DNA of 64,000 nucleotides from Pandoraea sputorum (GTDB taxonomy: Bacteria > Pseudomonadota > Gammaproteobacteria > Burkholderiales > Burkholderiaceae), in contig NZ_CP010431.2 in assembly GCF_000814845.2 (NCBI RefSeq), positions 4,154,001-4,218,000 on the forward strand. Reading direction: 5' to 3'. Numbering within the stretch: position 1 is the first letter of the stretch; each line of letters begins with the position of its first letter. Of this stretch, positions 18,220 to 26,001 are shown piece by piece. Both the position numbers and the translations under genes were made by a program. Below the pieces are notes generated by a model, which saw only the letters and a program-made list of their open reading frames with translations, searched no databases and was not told the origin of the DNA.

Positions 18220-18300
18220 CGCCTTCGTGGCGTGGGTTATGAAAGTTTGCACGCATTACGCGCCGCCTCCCGCCCCACAACGTCCGTCCCGGGATCCCCC

Positions 18301-20148
18301 ATGACCCAGTCTTCGCATAACGTGTCGCTGCATCCGGTGGTACAACGCGTGACCGAGCGCCTGATCGAGCGCAGCCGGTCGTCCCGTCAGGCCTATCTCG
18401 ACGGCGTCGCGCGCGCCACGCAGGGGCAACCCGGGCGTGAGAAGATCGGATGCGCGAATCTGGCCCACGCACTGGCCGCCGCCCCCGCCGACGACCGTTT
18501 GAAAATCCGCTCCGAGCGAACGCCAAACATCGGCATCGTCACCGCATACAACGACATGCTCTCGGCGCACGCGCCCTTCGCCGAATTCCCCGACATCATC
18601 AAATCTGCCGCACGCGCGCACGGCGCGAGCGCACAGGTCGCCGGTGGCGTACCCGCCATGTGCGATGGCGTGACGCAAGGCTATGCGGGCATGGAGCTGT
18701 CGCTGTTCTCGCGCGACGTGATCGCGCTGGCCTCCATCGTCGCGCTCTCGCATCAGATGTTCGACGCCGCCATGTTCCTCGGCGTGTGTGACAAGATCGT
18801 GCCGGGGCTGGTGATCGCCGCGCAGGCGTTTGGCCATCTGCCCGCCGTGTTCAGTCCCGCAGGCCCGATGCCCTCGGGGTTGCCGAACGACGAGAAGTCT
18901 CGCATCCGACAGGAATATGCAGCGGGCCGCGTCACGCGCACCGCTCTGCTCGACGCCGAACTCGCCGCCTATCACGCCGAAGGCACGTGCACGTTCTACG
19001 GCACGGCGAACAGCAACCAGATGCTCATGGAATTCATGGGCCTGCATCTGCCCGGGTCGTCGTTCGTCAATCCGCATACGCCGTTGCGACACGCGCTCAC
19101 GCAAGCCGCCACGGCGCGTGCGGTAGCGCTCGCGAAGTCGGGCATCAATACGTCGCAGATTCTGGACGAGCGCGCGTTCATCAACGGCGTCGTCGGTCTG
19201 CTCGCCACCGGCGGGTCGACGAATCACACGTTGCATCTGGTCGCAATGGCCCACGCAGGCGGCATTCTGCTCGACTGGCAGGACTTCGCCGAGCTGTCGG
19301 ACGTCACGCCGCTGCTCGCGCACGTCTATCCGAGCGGCAAGGCCGACGTGAACCAGTTCCATGCGGCCGGTGGCCTGAGCTTTCTCATTCGCGAACTGCT
19401 CGATGCGGGCTTCTTGCACAATGACGTGACGACCGTCATGGGGCACGGTCTGCGGGCCTACACGCAGGAGGCCTTTCTGCGCGACGACGTGCTGTCGTGG
19501 CAGGAAGCGCCGACCGAAAGCCTCGACGAGAACATCGTGCGCCCGGCGTCGCGACCGTTTGCGCCCGAAGGCGGCCTGCGCATGCTCGCAGGCAATCTGG
19601 GGCGCGCCGTCATCAAGTCGTCCGCCGTCAAGCCCGAACACCAGAAGGTACGTGCACCGGCGCGCGTGTTCTCCGATCAGGAGTCGGCACAAGCGGCCTT
19701 CAAGGCAGGCGAGCTGACGCGCGACGTGATCGTCGTGGTGCGCTTCCAGGGGCCACGTGCCAACGGCATGCCCGAACTGCACAAGCTCATGCCGATGCTG
19801 GGACTCTTGCAGGATGAGGGGCACCACGTCGCGCTGGTCACGGACGGTCGCATGTCCGGGGCATCGGGCAAGGTGCCTGCCGCCATCCATCTGTCACCGG
19901 AAGCGGAGGAAGGCGGCATGCTCGCGCGCGTGCAGGACGGCGACATCATCGAGATCGATTGCGAGACGAATACCCTGCACTGCGAAGTCGATGACGCCAC
20001 ACTCGCCGCGCGCACGCCCGAGCCGGTGCCGCAACGGCCGTTCGACCCGTGGCGCAACATGTTCGCGCTGTTCCGCAACAATGTCGGCACCGCGCCGCAC
20101 GGCGCAAGCGTACTGTTTAACGACGCGCAGTACCCAAAGCACGACTGA
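18301..20148 (+). CDS. edd: Phosphogluconate dehydratase
   Basis: Dehydrates 6-phosphogluconate to KDPG, the defining Entner-Doudoroff step; the iron-sulphur enzyme belongs to the IlvD/Edd family. The 615-residue protein shows [33 protein letters not shown] and [13 protein letters not shown] with cluster cysteines, and [23 protein letters not shown] 18301 is chosen since homologues start near MTQ..HP; the Shine-Dalgarno is weak. It is divergent from zwf with HexR boxes between. The usual partner eda (KDPG aldolase) does not follow; a strong terminator does. Confidence 0.95.
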   Translation: MTQSSHNVSLHPVVQRVTERLIERSRSSRQAYLDGVARATQGQPGREKIGCANLAHALAAAPADDRLKIRSERTPNIGIVTAYNDMLSAHAPFAEFPDIIKSAARAHGASAQVAGGVPAMCDGVTQGYAGMELSLFSRDVIALASIVALSHQMFDAAMFLGVCDKIVPGLVIAAQAFGHLPAVFSPAGPMPSGLPNDEKSRIRQEYAAGRVTRTALLDAELAAYHAEGTCTFYGTANSNQMLMEFMGLHLPGSSFVNPHTPLRHALTQAATARAVALAKSGINTSQILDERAFINGVVGLLATGGSTNHTLHLVAMAHAGGILLDWQDFAELSDVTPLLAHVYPSGKADVNQFHAAGGLSFLIRELLDAGFLHNDVTTVMGHGLRAYTQEAFLRDDVLSWQEAPTESLDENIVRPASRPFAPEGGLRMLAGNLGRAVIKSSAVKPEHQKVRAPARVFSDQESAQAAFKAGELTRDVIVVVRFQGPRANGMPELHKLMPMLGLLQDEGHHVALVTDGRMSGASGKVPAAIHLSPEAEEGGMLARVQDGDIIEIDCETNTLHCEVDDATLAARTPEPVPQRPFDPWRNMFALFRNNVGTAPHGASVLFNDAQYPKHD

Positions 20149-20184
20149 TGCAAGACTGATCTCACCGCTCAACGTCAGGCAAGC

Positions 20185-20212
20185 AAGGCGTCAAAATCTT
20201 GACGCCTTTTTT
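20185..20212 (+). terminator. Rho-independent terminator of edd
   Basis: AAGGCGTCAA (20185-20194) pairs with TTGACGCCTT (20199-20208) around a 4-base loop and is followed by more Ts. Confidence 0.9.
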
Positions 20213-20271
20213 ACCTGCGCCTCCCTAGACTGGCCTCGTTGTCACTTCAGTCGTTAAAACGACACGTCGCC

Positions 20272-20760
20272 ATGCCCTCAATCGCCCAACGCGTCAGCCT
20301 TGAACCCCCTGGTGCGAACGCCACCCCGGCCGATGCCTCGCGCGCGCTCAGCGCAACACCGGCCGCCGCCCGCGCATCACTCAGATCACTCAGCTCTGCG
20401 CAGTCGGCCAACAGTGCCGTCGCCGCAACGCCTGCCAGCACGCTGACGACGCCAGGCACGCCGCCCGCCGAGACCGTCCCGGTGGCGCGTCAACGCAATC
20501 GATACAACCCACGCGCCCGCCTTGACGCGACGCTCGACATCACCCTCAGCCGCGCCGCGGTCTCCTCGCTGGCCGTCACGCTGGCGATGAGCTTGCCGCT
20601 GCCGTGGCGTGTCGAGACGATTCGTCCGATCCGGCGCGATACGGCGGCTGTCGTGTCGATTGCCTTGCCGCGCGTCGAAGCGGCGCGTGCGATGGACGTC
20701 GTCATGCAATCGCTGCCGGAAGCCGAGTTCGGCGCACTGCGCCTGCGTCCGGCCGTCTGA
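20272..20760 (+). CDS. Hypothetical protein upstream of a DapA-like gene
   Basis: A 162-residue frame that I do not recognise. The N-terminal half (about residues 10-75) is Ala/Thr/Ser/Pro-rich and probably disordered. The C-terminal about 85 residues alternate short strands and helices (LDITLSRAAVSSLAVTLAMS, then TAAVVSIALPRVEAARAMD) and could form a small alpha/beta domain of ACT-like shape. Codon third positions are GC-rich as in neighbouring genes, which supports coding, but there is no clear Shine-Dalgarno. It lies between the edd terminator and the aldolase gene, 41 bases before the latter, so co-transcription is possible. Confidence 0.45.
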   Translation: MPSIAQRVSLEPPGANATPADASRALSATPAAARASLRSLSSAQSANSAVAATPASTLTTPGTPPAETVPVARQRNRYNPRARLDATLDITLSRAAVSSLAVTLAMSLPLPWRVETIRPIRRDTAAVVSIALPRVEAARAMDVVMQSLPEAEFGALRLRPAV

Positions 20761-20801
20761 GACTCTCCCGGCGATCTTCGCCAATACCGATGCTTCAGGT
20801 T

Positions 20802-21683
20802 ATGAACACAGCCATCTTCGAAGGCGTGTGGGTTCCGCTCGTCACGCCCATGTCAGGCGCCAATGGCGCCCAGATCGACTACAACGCGTTTGCACGTCTG
20901 GTCGACTATTACCTCGCGGCGGGCGTGAACGGCCTCGTAGTCGCGGGTACTACCGGCGAGGGCACGCTGCTCACCGATGAGGAGCGCCGCCGGCTCGCCG
21001 AGACCGCCTGTTACCTCGCCCACGGACACGCGCCGGTGCTCGCCGGTGTCGGTGCGGCCGACACGACGAATGCCGCACGTCAGATCCGCAGTCTCGACGA
21101 CCTGCCGCTCGCCGGTTATCTCGTCCCGCCGCCGTACTACCTGCGTCCCTCGCAGGAAGGCATTCTCTGGCACTACCGCACGCTTGCCGCCGGTACGCGC
21201 AAGCCGCTCGTGCTCTATAACGTGCCGCTGCGCACCGGTGTCACGCTCGGCGTGGAGACGATCCGCGAGCTGGCATCGCACGAGTCGTTCGCCGCCATCA
21301 AGGAGTGTGACGCGCACCCGCTCACGCATCTGCCCTCGCAAGTGACGATGCGCGTGCTGTGCGGTGACGACATGCAGATCCTTCCCGCGCTGCGCGCCGG
21401 AGCCGTCGGATGTATCTCGGCGGCAGCGCATGTGCGCCCGGACCTCTACCTCAAGCTGATGCGCTACGTGCGCGAAGGCGACATGGATCACGCGAACACA
21501 CTGTTCAACGGCATGAAGCCGCTGATCCGACGACTGTTCTCCGAGCCGAATCCAGTAGCGATCAAAGCCGCACTTGCGTCGCTGGGCTTCTGTCAGGACA
21601 CGGTGCGCCGCCCGCTCATGCCCTGCACCGCCGCGCTTCGCAAGGACATCGACACACAACTGGAAGTCACGATGGCGTTCTGA
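20802..21683 (+). CDS. DapA-family class I aldolase (dihydrodipicolinate synthase-like)
   Basis: A 293-residue TIM-barrel lyase of the DapA/NanA family, which forms a Schiff base between a Lys and pyruvate. The DapA catalytic set is readable: VAGTTGEGTLL (Thr-Thr), PPYYLRPSQEG (Tyr), LYNVPLRTG (Tyr and Arg) and FAAIKECDAH (Schiff-base Lys). The favoured activity is condensation of pyruvate with aspartate semialdehyde, but substrate choice in this family is loose. ATG 20790 is an alternative start, and neither has a good Shine-Dalgarno. It may be a paralogue of the housekeeping dapA. Its position near edd without eda raises the possibility of a 2-keto-3-deoxy acid aldolase, unproven. Confidence 0.8.
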   Translation: MNTAIFEGVWVPLVTPMSGANGAQIDYNAFARLVDYYLAAGVNGLVVAGTTGEGTLLTDEERRRLAETACYLAHGHAPVLAGVGAADTTNAARQIRSLDDLPLAGYLVPPPYYLRPSQEGILWHYRTLAAGTRKPLVLYNVPLRTGVTLGVETIRELASHESFAAIKECDAHPLTHLPSQVTMRVLCGDDMQILPALRAGAVGCISAAAHVRPDLYLKLMRYVREGDMDHANTLFNGMKPLIRRLFSEPNPVAIKAALASLGFCQDTVRRPLMPCTAALRKDIDTQLEVTMAF

Positions 21684-21741
21684 TATCGACAGCATGCCGC
21701 CCCCGACGTGGTCCATGACCGCACCTGACAGGACACTCGCA

Positions 21742-22269
21742 ATGGATGAAATCGAACGGCGTCACCGCACCGTCGCCCGTCTGCTGATCAAGCTCTCGGG
21801 CACCACGCAGGCAAGGCTCGCTTACGCGACCGGCATCACCGGCAACACGATATCGCGCTGGGTGCATGGCGATCCCTGCGCGCTCGGCACACAGGGAAGA
21901 GACAAGCTGTTCGCCGCATTAGGCGTGCGCAGCGATGGCGTGAACATCCGCTTTGCGTCTCGCTCGACAGGCGCGGCGCAACCGGTCTTCCAGATCAGCG
22001 GTCTGGTGCAGGCCGAGCGATTCGCCACGCTCGCCGCGCTCACGTCGACGCAATTCGTCGCTGCACGCGAGACGTCTCAGGGGAAAACGCTGGTGAGCGT
22101 CGTCACGGACATCAGCGGACAGACGACGGCGTTGCTCATCGGCACCCGCGAAGCGTTCGATGAGCTGTACGCCGAGCTTGGCATCGCGCTCTCGCCCAAT
22201 CGCCGTTTGGAGGCGGGCCTCCGTCCTTATGGGGTGACGGACAAGGCGATGCGTCTACACTCGAACTGA
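21742..22269 (+). CDS. HTH-domain protein of unknown function
   Basis: A 175-residue protein. Residues about 10-45 look like an XRE/Cro-type HTH (TQARLAYATGITGNTISRWV contains a plausible helix-turn-helix). The remaining 120 residues form an unrecognised alpha/beta region (QPVFQISGLVQAERFATLAA, LVSVVTDISGQTTALLIGTR), perhaps a ligand-binding or dimerisation domain. AGGA is eight bases before the ATG at 21742. It lies 58 bases after the aldolase gene on the same strand and 78 bases before the lectin-fold gene, and could regulate either. Confidence 0.65.
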   Translation: MDEIERRHRTVARLLIKLSGTTQARLAYATGITGNTISRWVHGDPCALGTQGRDKLFAALGVRSDGVNIRFASRSTGAAQPVFQISGLVQAERFATLAALTSTQFVAARETSQGKTLVSVVTDISGQTTALLIGTREAFDELYAELGIALSPNRRLEAGLRPYGVTDKAMRLHSN

Positions 22270-22347
22270 CAGCAGATTGCGTAGCAAAGCGCCGATGCCC
22301 CCGTCGGCGATCCATTCTTGGCCCCCCGTCAACTATGGAGCGTTGTC

Positions 22348-22851
22348 ATGACGACAGATCGCATCAACAAGCGCATGAAGGTGTACGCCACCGAGGGCTG
22401 GCAGGACACGGGATACAAGATCGGAGCGCAGAGCGCGCCGAAGGTCATTCTGCGAGCGTCCGGTGAATGGTGCACGCGCACGGACGACCGCAAGTTCGGC
22501 CGCCGCGACGCCAACGGCCGCACCCCGAATTCCGGTGCGACGTATCTGCACAAAGTCTCCGGCGACGACGAGTATCCCTATCACGGTCACGACGCCCTGA
22601 TGGGCCAACTCATCGGGCGCTTCGGCGAGAGCGGCGAACCGTTCCTCGTCGGCAATCACAAGTCGTTCCGCGTCGAAGGCATGCCCAAGGATGTGTCGCT
22701 GTGGCTATGCTGCAACGATCCTCTCGGCAGCGCGAAGAAGGACAACGATGGCGCGCTCGACGTCACCCTCGAACTCGACGACGCACGCGACGTCTTCGCA
22801 CCGCGTCCGCAGCACTTCGACCGGCCGTCGGGCACCTGGGTCGACGACTGA
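22348..22851 (+). CDS. LecA (PA-IL)-like lectin-fold protein
   Basis: A 167-residue protein without a signal peptide. Its pattern matches the galactose-binding lectin LecA fold: WQDTGYKIGAQSAPKVILRASGEW would be the first strands (given in two parts: the turn KIGAQ and the strand KVILRASGEW), then HGHDALMGQLIGRFG aligns with the LecA CHDAFCGAL region, and CCNDPLGSAKKDNDGALDV aligns with the Ca2+/sugar-binding YNDVPG...NNSGSF loop. The His-Asp pair and the Asn-Asp / Asp-Asn ligands are retained in part, so sugar binding is possible but unproven. GGAG lies seven bases before the ATG. No secretion signal fits LecA, which is also leaderless. Confidence 0.65.
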   Translation: MTTDRINKRMKVYATEGWQDTGYKIGAQSAPKVILRASGEWCTRTDDRKFGRRDANGRTPNSGATYLHKVSGDDEYPYHGHDALMGQLIGRFGESGEPFLVGNHKSFRVEGMPKDVSLWLCCNDPLGSAKKDNDGALDVTLELDDARDVFAPRPQHFDRPSGTWVDD

Positions 22852-22898
22852 GCGTCGGACTGAGCCTCGGGTTCAACCTCATACCGAAGCCCCATGAA

Positions 22899-22933
22899 AA
22901 AAGCCAGCGGTGAACGACTCGCCGCTGGCTTTT
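22899..22933. terminator. Bidirectional terminator between lectin-like gene and mgtA
   Basis: AAAAGCCAGCGG (22899-22910) pairs with CCGCTGGCTTTT (22922-22933) around an 11-base loop, with A and T tracts on both outer sides, serving the convergent genes. Confidence 0.9.
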
Positions 22934-22958
22934 GGTTTGGACGGCTACCGCAGCCGCG

Positions 22959-25718
22959 TTACTGCCACCCGAACCGTCGCGCGAACACGCCCTTCATCAA
23001 CTGCGTGAGCACGGCGTACGCCAGCAAAATTGCGGCGAGCATCGGGAAGTACGCCAGCGGCAGCGCCTGCATCTTAAAGGTCTCGGCGAACGGCGACAGC
23101 GGCAGCATGATGCCGATCAGCATCACCGCGCCCGTCATCAGCAGCAGCGGCCATGCGGCGCGGCTCTGAATGAATGGCAGACGGCGCGTGCGGATCAGGT
23201 GCACGATCAGCGTCTGCGACAGCAGACCTTCGACGAACCAGCCAGACTGGAACAACGTCTGATGCTCGGCACTGTTCGCACCGAACAGATGCCACATGGC
23301 GACGAACGTCAGCACGTCGAAAATCGAACTGATCGGGCCGAAGAACACCATGAAACGCGACAGATCCGACGGATTCCACTGCTGTGGCTTCGTCAGTTGT
23401 TCGGCGTCGACGTTATCGAACGGAATCGTCGTCTGCGACAGATCGTAGAGCAGATTCTGCGTGAGCAACTGCAACGGCAGCATGGGCAGGAACGGCAGGA
23501 AGGCGCTCGCAATCAGCACCGAGAAGACATTGCCGAAATTCGAGCTGGCCGTCATCTTGATGTACTTGAGCATGTTCGCGAACGTACGACGCCCCTCCAT
23601 CACGCCCTGCTCCAGCACCATCAGGCTCTTTTCCAGCAGGATCAGATCGGCCGCCTCCTTGGCGATGTCGACCGCCGTATCCACCGAAATGCCGACGTCG
23701 GCCGCGCGCAGTGCCGGGGCGTCGTTGATGCCGTCGCCCATGAAACCCACGACGTGACCGTTCGCGCGCAGCATGCGCACGAGACGCTCCTTGTGCGCTG
23801 GCGTGAGCTTCGCAAAGACGTTGGCGCGCTCGACGGTCCGGGCAAGTTCGGCGTCGCTCATCGTTTCGATGTCGTCGCCCAGCACGCAGGCCGTCACCGG
23901 CAAGCCGACTTCGCGACAGACTTTCGCCGTCACGAGATCGTTGTCGCCCGTGAGCACCTTCACGTCCACGCCTGCGGCCGCCAACGCTTTGAGGGCCGGG
24001 GCTGTCGACTCCTTGGGCGGATCGAGGAAAGCGATGTAGCCAACGAGCACGAGTTCGCTTTCATCCGCGATGCTGTAGCTCTCGCGTACGGGCGGCAGAT
24101 GACGCGTCGCCACCGCCACCACACGCAGCCCTTCGGCGTTCAGGTGGGCCGTGACGCGACGCAGTTGGGCGAGCACGTCCGGCGTGAGCGGTTCGACGTT
24201 TGCGCCGTGCTGCACGCGGTTGCACACCGCCATCACTTCTTCCACTGCCCCCTTGCAGATCAGTTCGTGGTGATCGCCGTTTTCACTCACGACCACCGAC
24301 ATGCGACGGCGCTGGAAATCGAACGGGATTTCGTCAATCTTGCGATAACGATTGACCACGTCCAGCCGCTGATGCAACTCGGCGTGATTGAGCACAGCGA
24401 CATCGAGCAGGTTCTTCAGACCGGTCTGATAGAAGCTGTTGAGATACGCGTATTCGAGGACGTCTTCGGAGAAATTGCCCCACACGTCGGTGTGACGTTC
24501 CAGACATATCTTGTCCTGCGTGAGCGTGCCCGTCTTGTCGGTGCAGAGCACGTCCATCGCGCCGAAGTTCTGGATCGCGTCGAGCCGTTTGACGATCACC
24601 TTCTTGCGCGAGAGCACGACCGCGCCCTTTGCAAGCGTGGCCGTCACGATCATCGGCAGCATTTCAGGCGTGAGGCCGACGGCCACCGACAGCGCGAAGA
24701 GCGACGCTTCGAGCCAGTCGTGCTTCGTGAAACCGTTGATGAGCAGGACGATAGGCGTCATGACCAGCATGAAGCGGATGAGCACCCACGACACACGGTT
24801 CACGCCTTGCTGGAATGACGTGACGGTCGGTTGCTGCGCGCTCACGCGCTGCGCAAGCGAGCCGAAGAAGGTGCGACCGCCCGTAGCAACGACGACGGCC
24901 GTGGCCGAGCCGCTCACTACGTTCGTGCCCATGAACGCGAGGTTGTCGTAAGCGAGCGGGTTGCTGCCGCCACTACCACCGCTACCACCTGTCTGGCACG
25001 GATGCGCAAACTTCTCGACGGGCAACGCTTCTCCCGTGAGCGCGGACTGCGAGACGAACAAGTCCTTGGCGACGAGGATGCGCACGTCGGCCGGAATCAT
25101 ATCACCCGCGGCGAGCAGCACGATATCGCCCGGCACGAGGTCGGCGAGGGCGATTTCACGGCCCATGCGTCCGAGGCGGCGCACGTTCTCCGGCTCGGTA
25201 GCGCCATCGATCAGCGGCTCACGGCGCAGCACGGTGGCCGTAGTGCTCACCATCGCCTTGAGCTTCTCCGCTGCCTTGTTGGAGCGGGCCTCCTGCACAA
25301 ATCGCAACACCGTGGAAATGATCACCATCGACGCGATGATGATCGTTCCCTCGGTGTCGTCGGTCGCGTAAGACACAGCGGCCAGTGCAGTGAGCAGCAG
25401 GTTGAACGGGTTGCGGTAGCAGTTAAAGAGATGACGCCACCAGGGCAGCGGCTTTTCGTGTTCGACCTCGTTGGGGCCGACATGCGCGCGCACGGTGGCG
25501 GCTTCGTCGTCGGACAGCCCGTCGCGGGTGGTGCGCAGACGCGCAAGCAGGTCCGGCCCGGCGTCGCGAGCAGCTTCGAGCAGACCCGGTGGTGCCTCGT
25601 GGCCATGCGCTGGCGCGTCGAGGGTTTCGAGCATGTCGCGGCGCCGGAAGAAGCGCAGGCCGAGGCGCGCGCCAAGCACCGCAATCAGTCGCTCGCTAAG
25701 CGTGAGAGCTTGTTGCAT
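22959..25718 (-). CDS. mgtA: Magnesium-importing P-type ATPase
   Basis: A 919-residue P3B-type ATPase of the inner membrane that imports Mg2+ at the cost of ATP. CTDKTGTLTQDK holds the phosphorylated Asp, SQSALTGEALPVEKF is the actuator motif, KVLTGDNDLVTAKV and FMGDGINDAPALRAADVGISVD (two parts of the P domain) complete the catalytic core, and about ten membrane helices are present. A Gly/Ser run (TGGSGGSGGSNP) interrupts the actuator domain. AGGA is eight bases upstream of the ATG. Upstream lies an unusual long leader (25719-26400) with two candidate leader ORFs, indicating post-transcription-initiation control as known for enterobacterial mgtA. Confidence 0.95.
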   Translation of the reverse strand: MQQALTLSERLIAVLGARLGLRFFRRRDMLETLDAPAHGHEAPPGLLEAARDAGPDLLARLRTTRDGLSDDEAATVRAHVGPNEVEHEKPLPWWRHLFNCYRNPFNLLLTALAAVSYATDDTEGTIIIASMVIISTVLRFVQEARSNKAAEKLKAMVSTTATVLRREPLIDGATEPENVRRLGRMGREIALADLVPGDIVLLAAGDMIPADVRILVAKDLFVSQSALTGEALPVEKFAHPCQTGGSGGSGGSNPLAYDNLAFMGTNVVSGSATAVVVATGGRTFFGSLAQRVSAQQPTVTSFQQGVNRVSWVLIRFMLVMTPIVLLINGFTKHDWLEASLFALSVAVGLTPEMLPMIVTATLAKGAVVLSRKKVIVKRLDAIQNFGAMDVLCTDKTGTLTQDKICLERHTDVWGNFSEDVLEYAYLNSFYQTGLKNLLDVAVLNHAELHQRLDVVNRYRKIDEIPFDFQRRRMSVVVSENGDHHELICKGAVEEVMAVCNRVQHGANVEPLTPDVLAQLRRVTAHLNAEGLRVVAVATRHLPPVRESYSIADESELVLVGYIAFLDPPKESTAPALKALAAAGVDVKVLTGDNDLVTAKVCREVGLPVTACVLGDDIETMSDAELARTVERANVFAKLTPAHKERLVRMLRANGHVVGFMGDGINDAPALRAADVGISVDTAVDIAKEAADLILLEKSLMVLEQGVMEGRRTFANMLKYIKMTASSNFGNVFSVLIASAFLPFLPMLPLQLLTQNLLYDLSQTTIPFDNVDAEQLTKPQQWNPSDLSRFMVFFGPISSIFDVLTFVAMWHLFGANSAEHQTLFQSGWFVEGLLSQTLIVHLIRTRRLPFIQSRAAWPLLLMTGAVMLIGIMLPLSPFAETFKMQALPLAYFPMLAAILLAYAVLTQLMKGVFARRFGWQ

Positions 25719-25740
25719 GGATACATCCTGAAATGGCTTG

Positions 25741-25769
25741 TGAGGCGCCGGAGAATCCCCGGCGCCTCA
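25741..25769 (-). promoter_or_regulatory. 11-bp hairpin just ahead of mgtA
   Basis: TGAGGCGCCGG (25741-25751) pairs perfectly with CCGGCGCCTCA (25759-25769) around a 7-base loop. It stands between the stop of the upstream small ORF and the mgtA ribosome-binding site. No T-run follows on the minus strand, so it is not a classical terminator; it may protect or mask the mgtA initiation region or act as a translational barrier. Confidence 0.6.
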
Positions 25770-25794
25770 CGTAACAACGGAAAGACGCGGGGGG

Positions 25795-26001
25795 TCAGCC
25801 TTGCTTGACGCTCTCGCGATGGCGTACGAACGAGGCCAGCCATTGCCCGGCACGCGTCAGCACACCGGAACGCGCCACATCATGGGTGACATCATGGGGG
25901 ACGTCGGGGTGCGGATCGACGTGATAGTGATGCAGGCACTGGGACGGCAGCATCAGGGCTTGCGGATTGCCTCCGCGCAGGGTCATGGAATAACGGAACA
26001 C
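25795..26001 (-). CDS. Small ORF in mgtA leader with Asp/Pro/His-rich segment
   Basis: A 68-codon frame starting with GTG at 26001, preceded by GGGAG seven bases upstream, and ending 76 bases before mgtA. An ATG at 25986 is an alternative start without a Shine-Dalgarno. Its middle part reads HHYHVDPHPDVPHDVTHD: acidic residues alternate with prolines. In enterobacterial MgtL such Asp/Glu-Pro stretches destabilise ribosomes at low Mg2+ and so switch on mgtA. Here the stretch is internal rather than N-terminal. I do not recognise the rest (a basic C-terminal part, QWLASFVRHRE). It could be a leader peptide or a small Mg2+-stress protein. Confidence 0.55.
   Translation of the reverse strand: MFRYSMTLRGGNPQALMLPSQCLHHYHVDPHPDVPHDVTHDVARSGVLTRAGQWLASFVRHRESVKQG

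Noticed and set aside
18301..21683. edd, the hypothetical gene and the DapA-like gene as one operon
   Set aside because: A strong rho-independent terminator at 20185-20212 separates edd from the rest.
22932..24818. 628-codon plus-strand frame opposite mgtA
   Set aside because: Composition is typical of an antisense shadow (Arg/His/Gln-rich) and the minus strand encodes a complete P-type ATPase.
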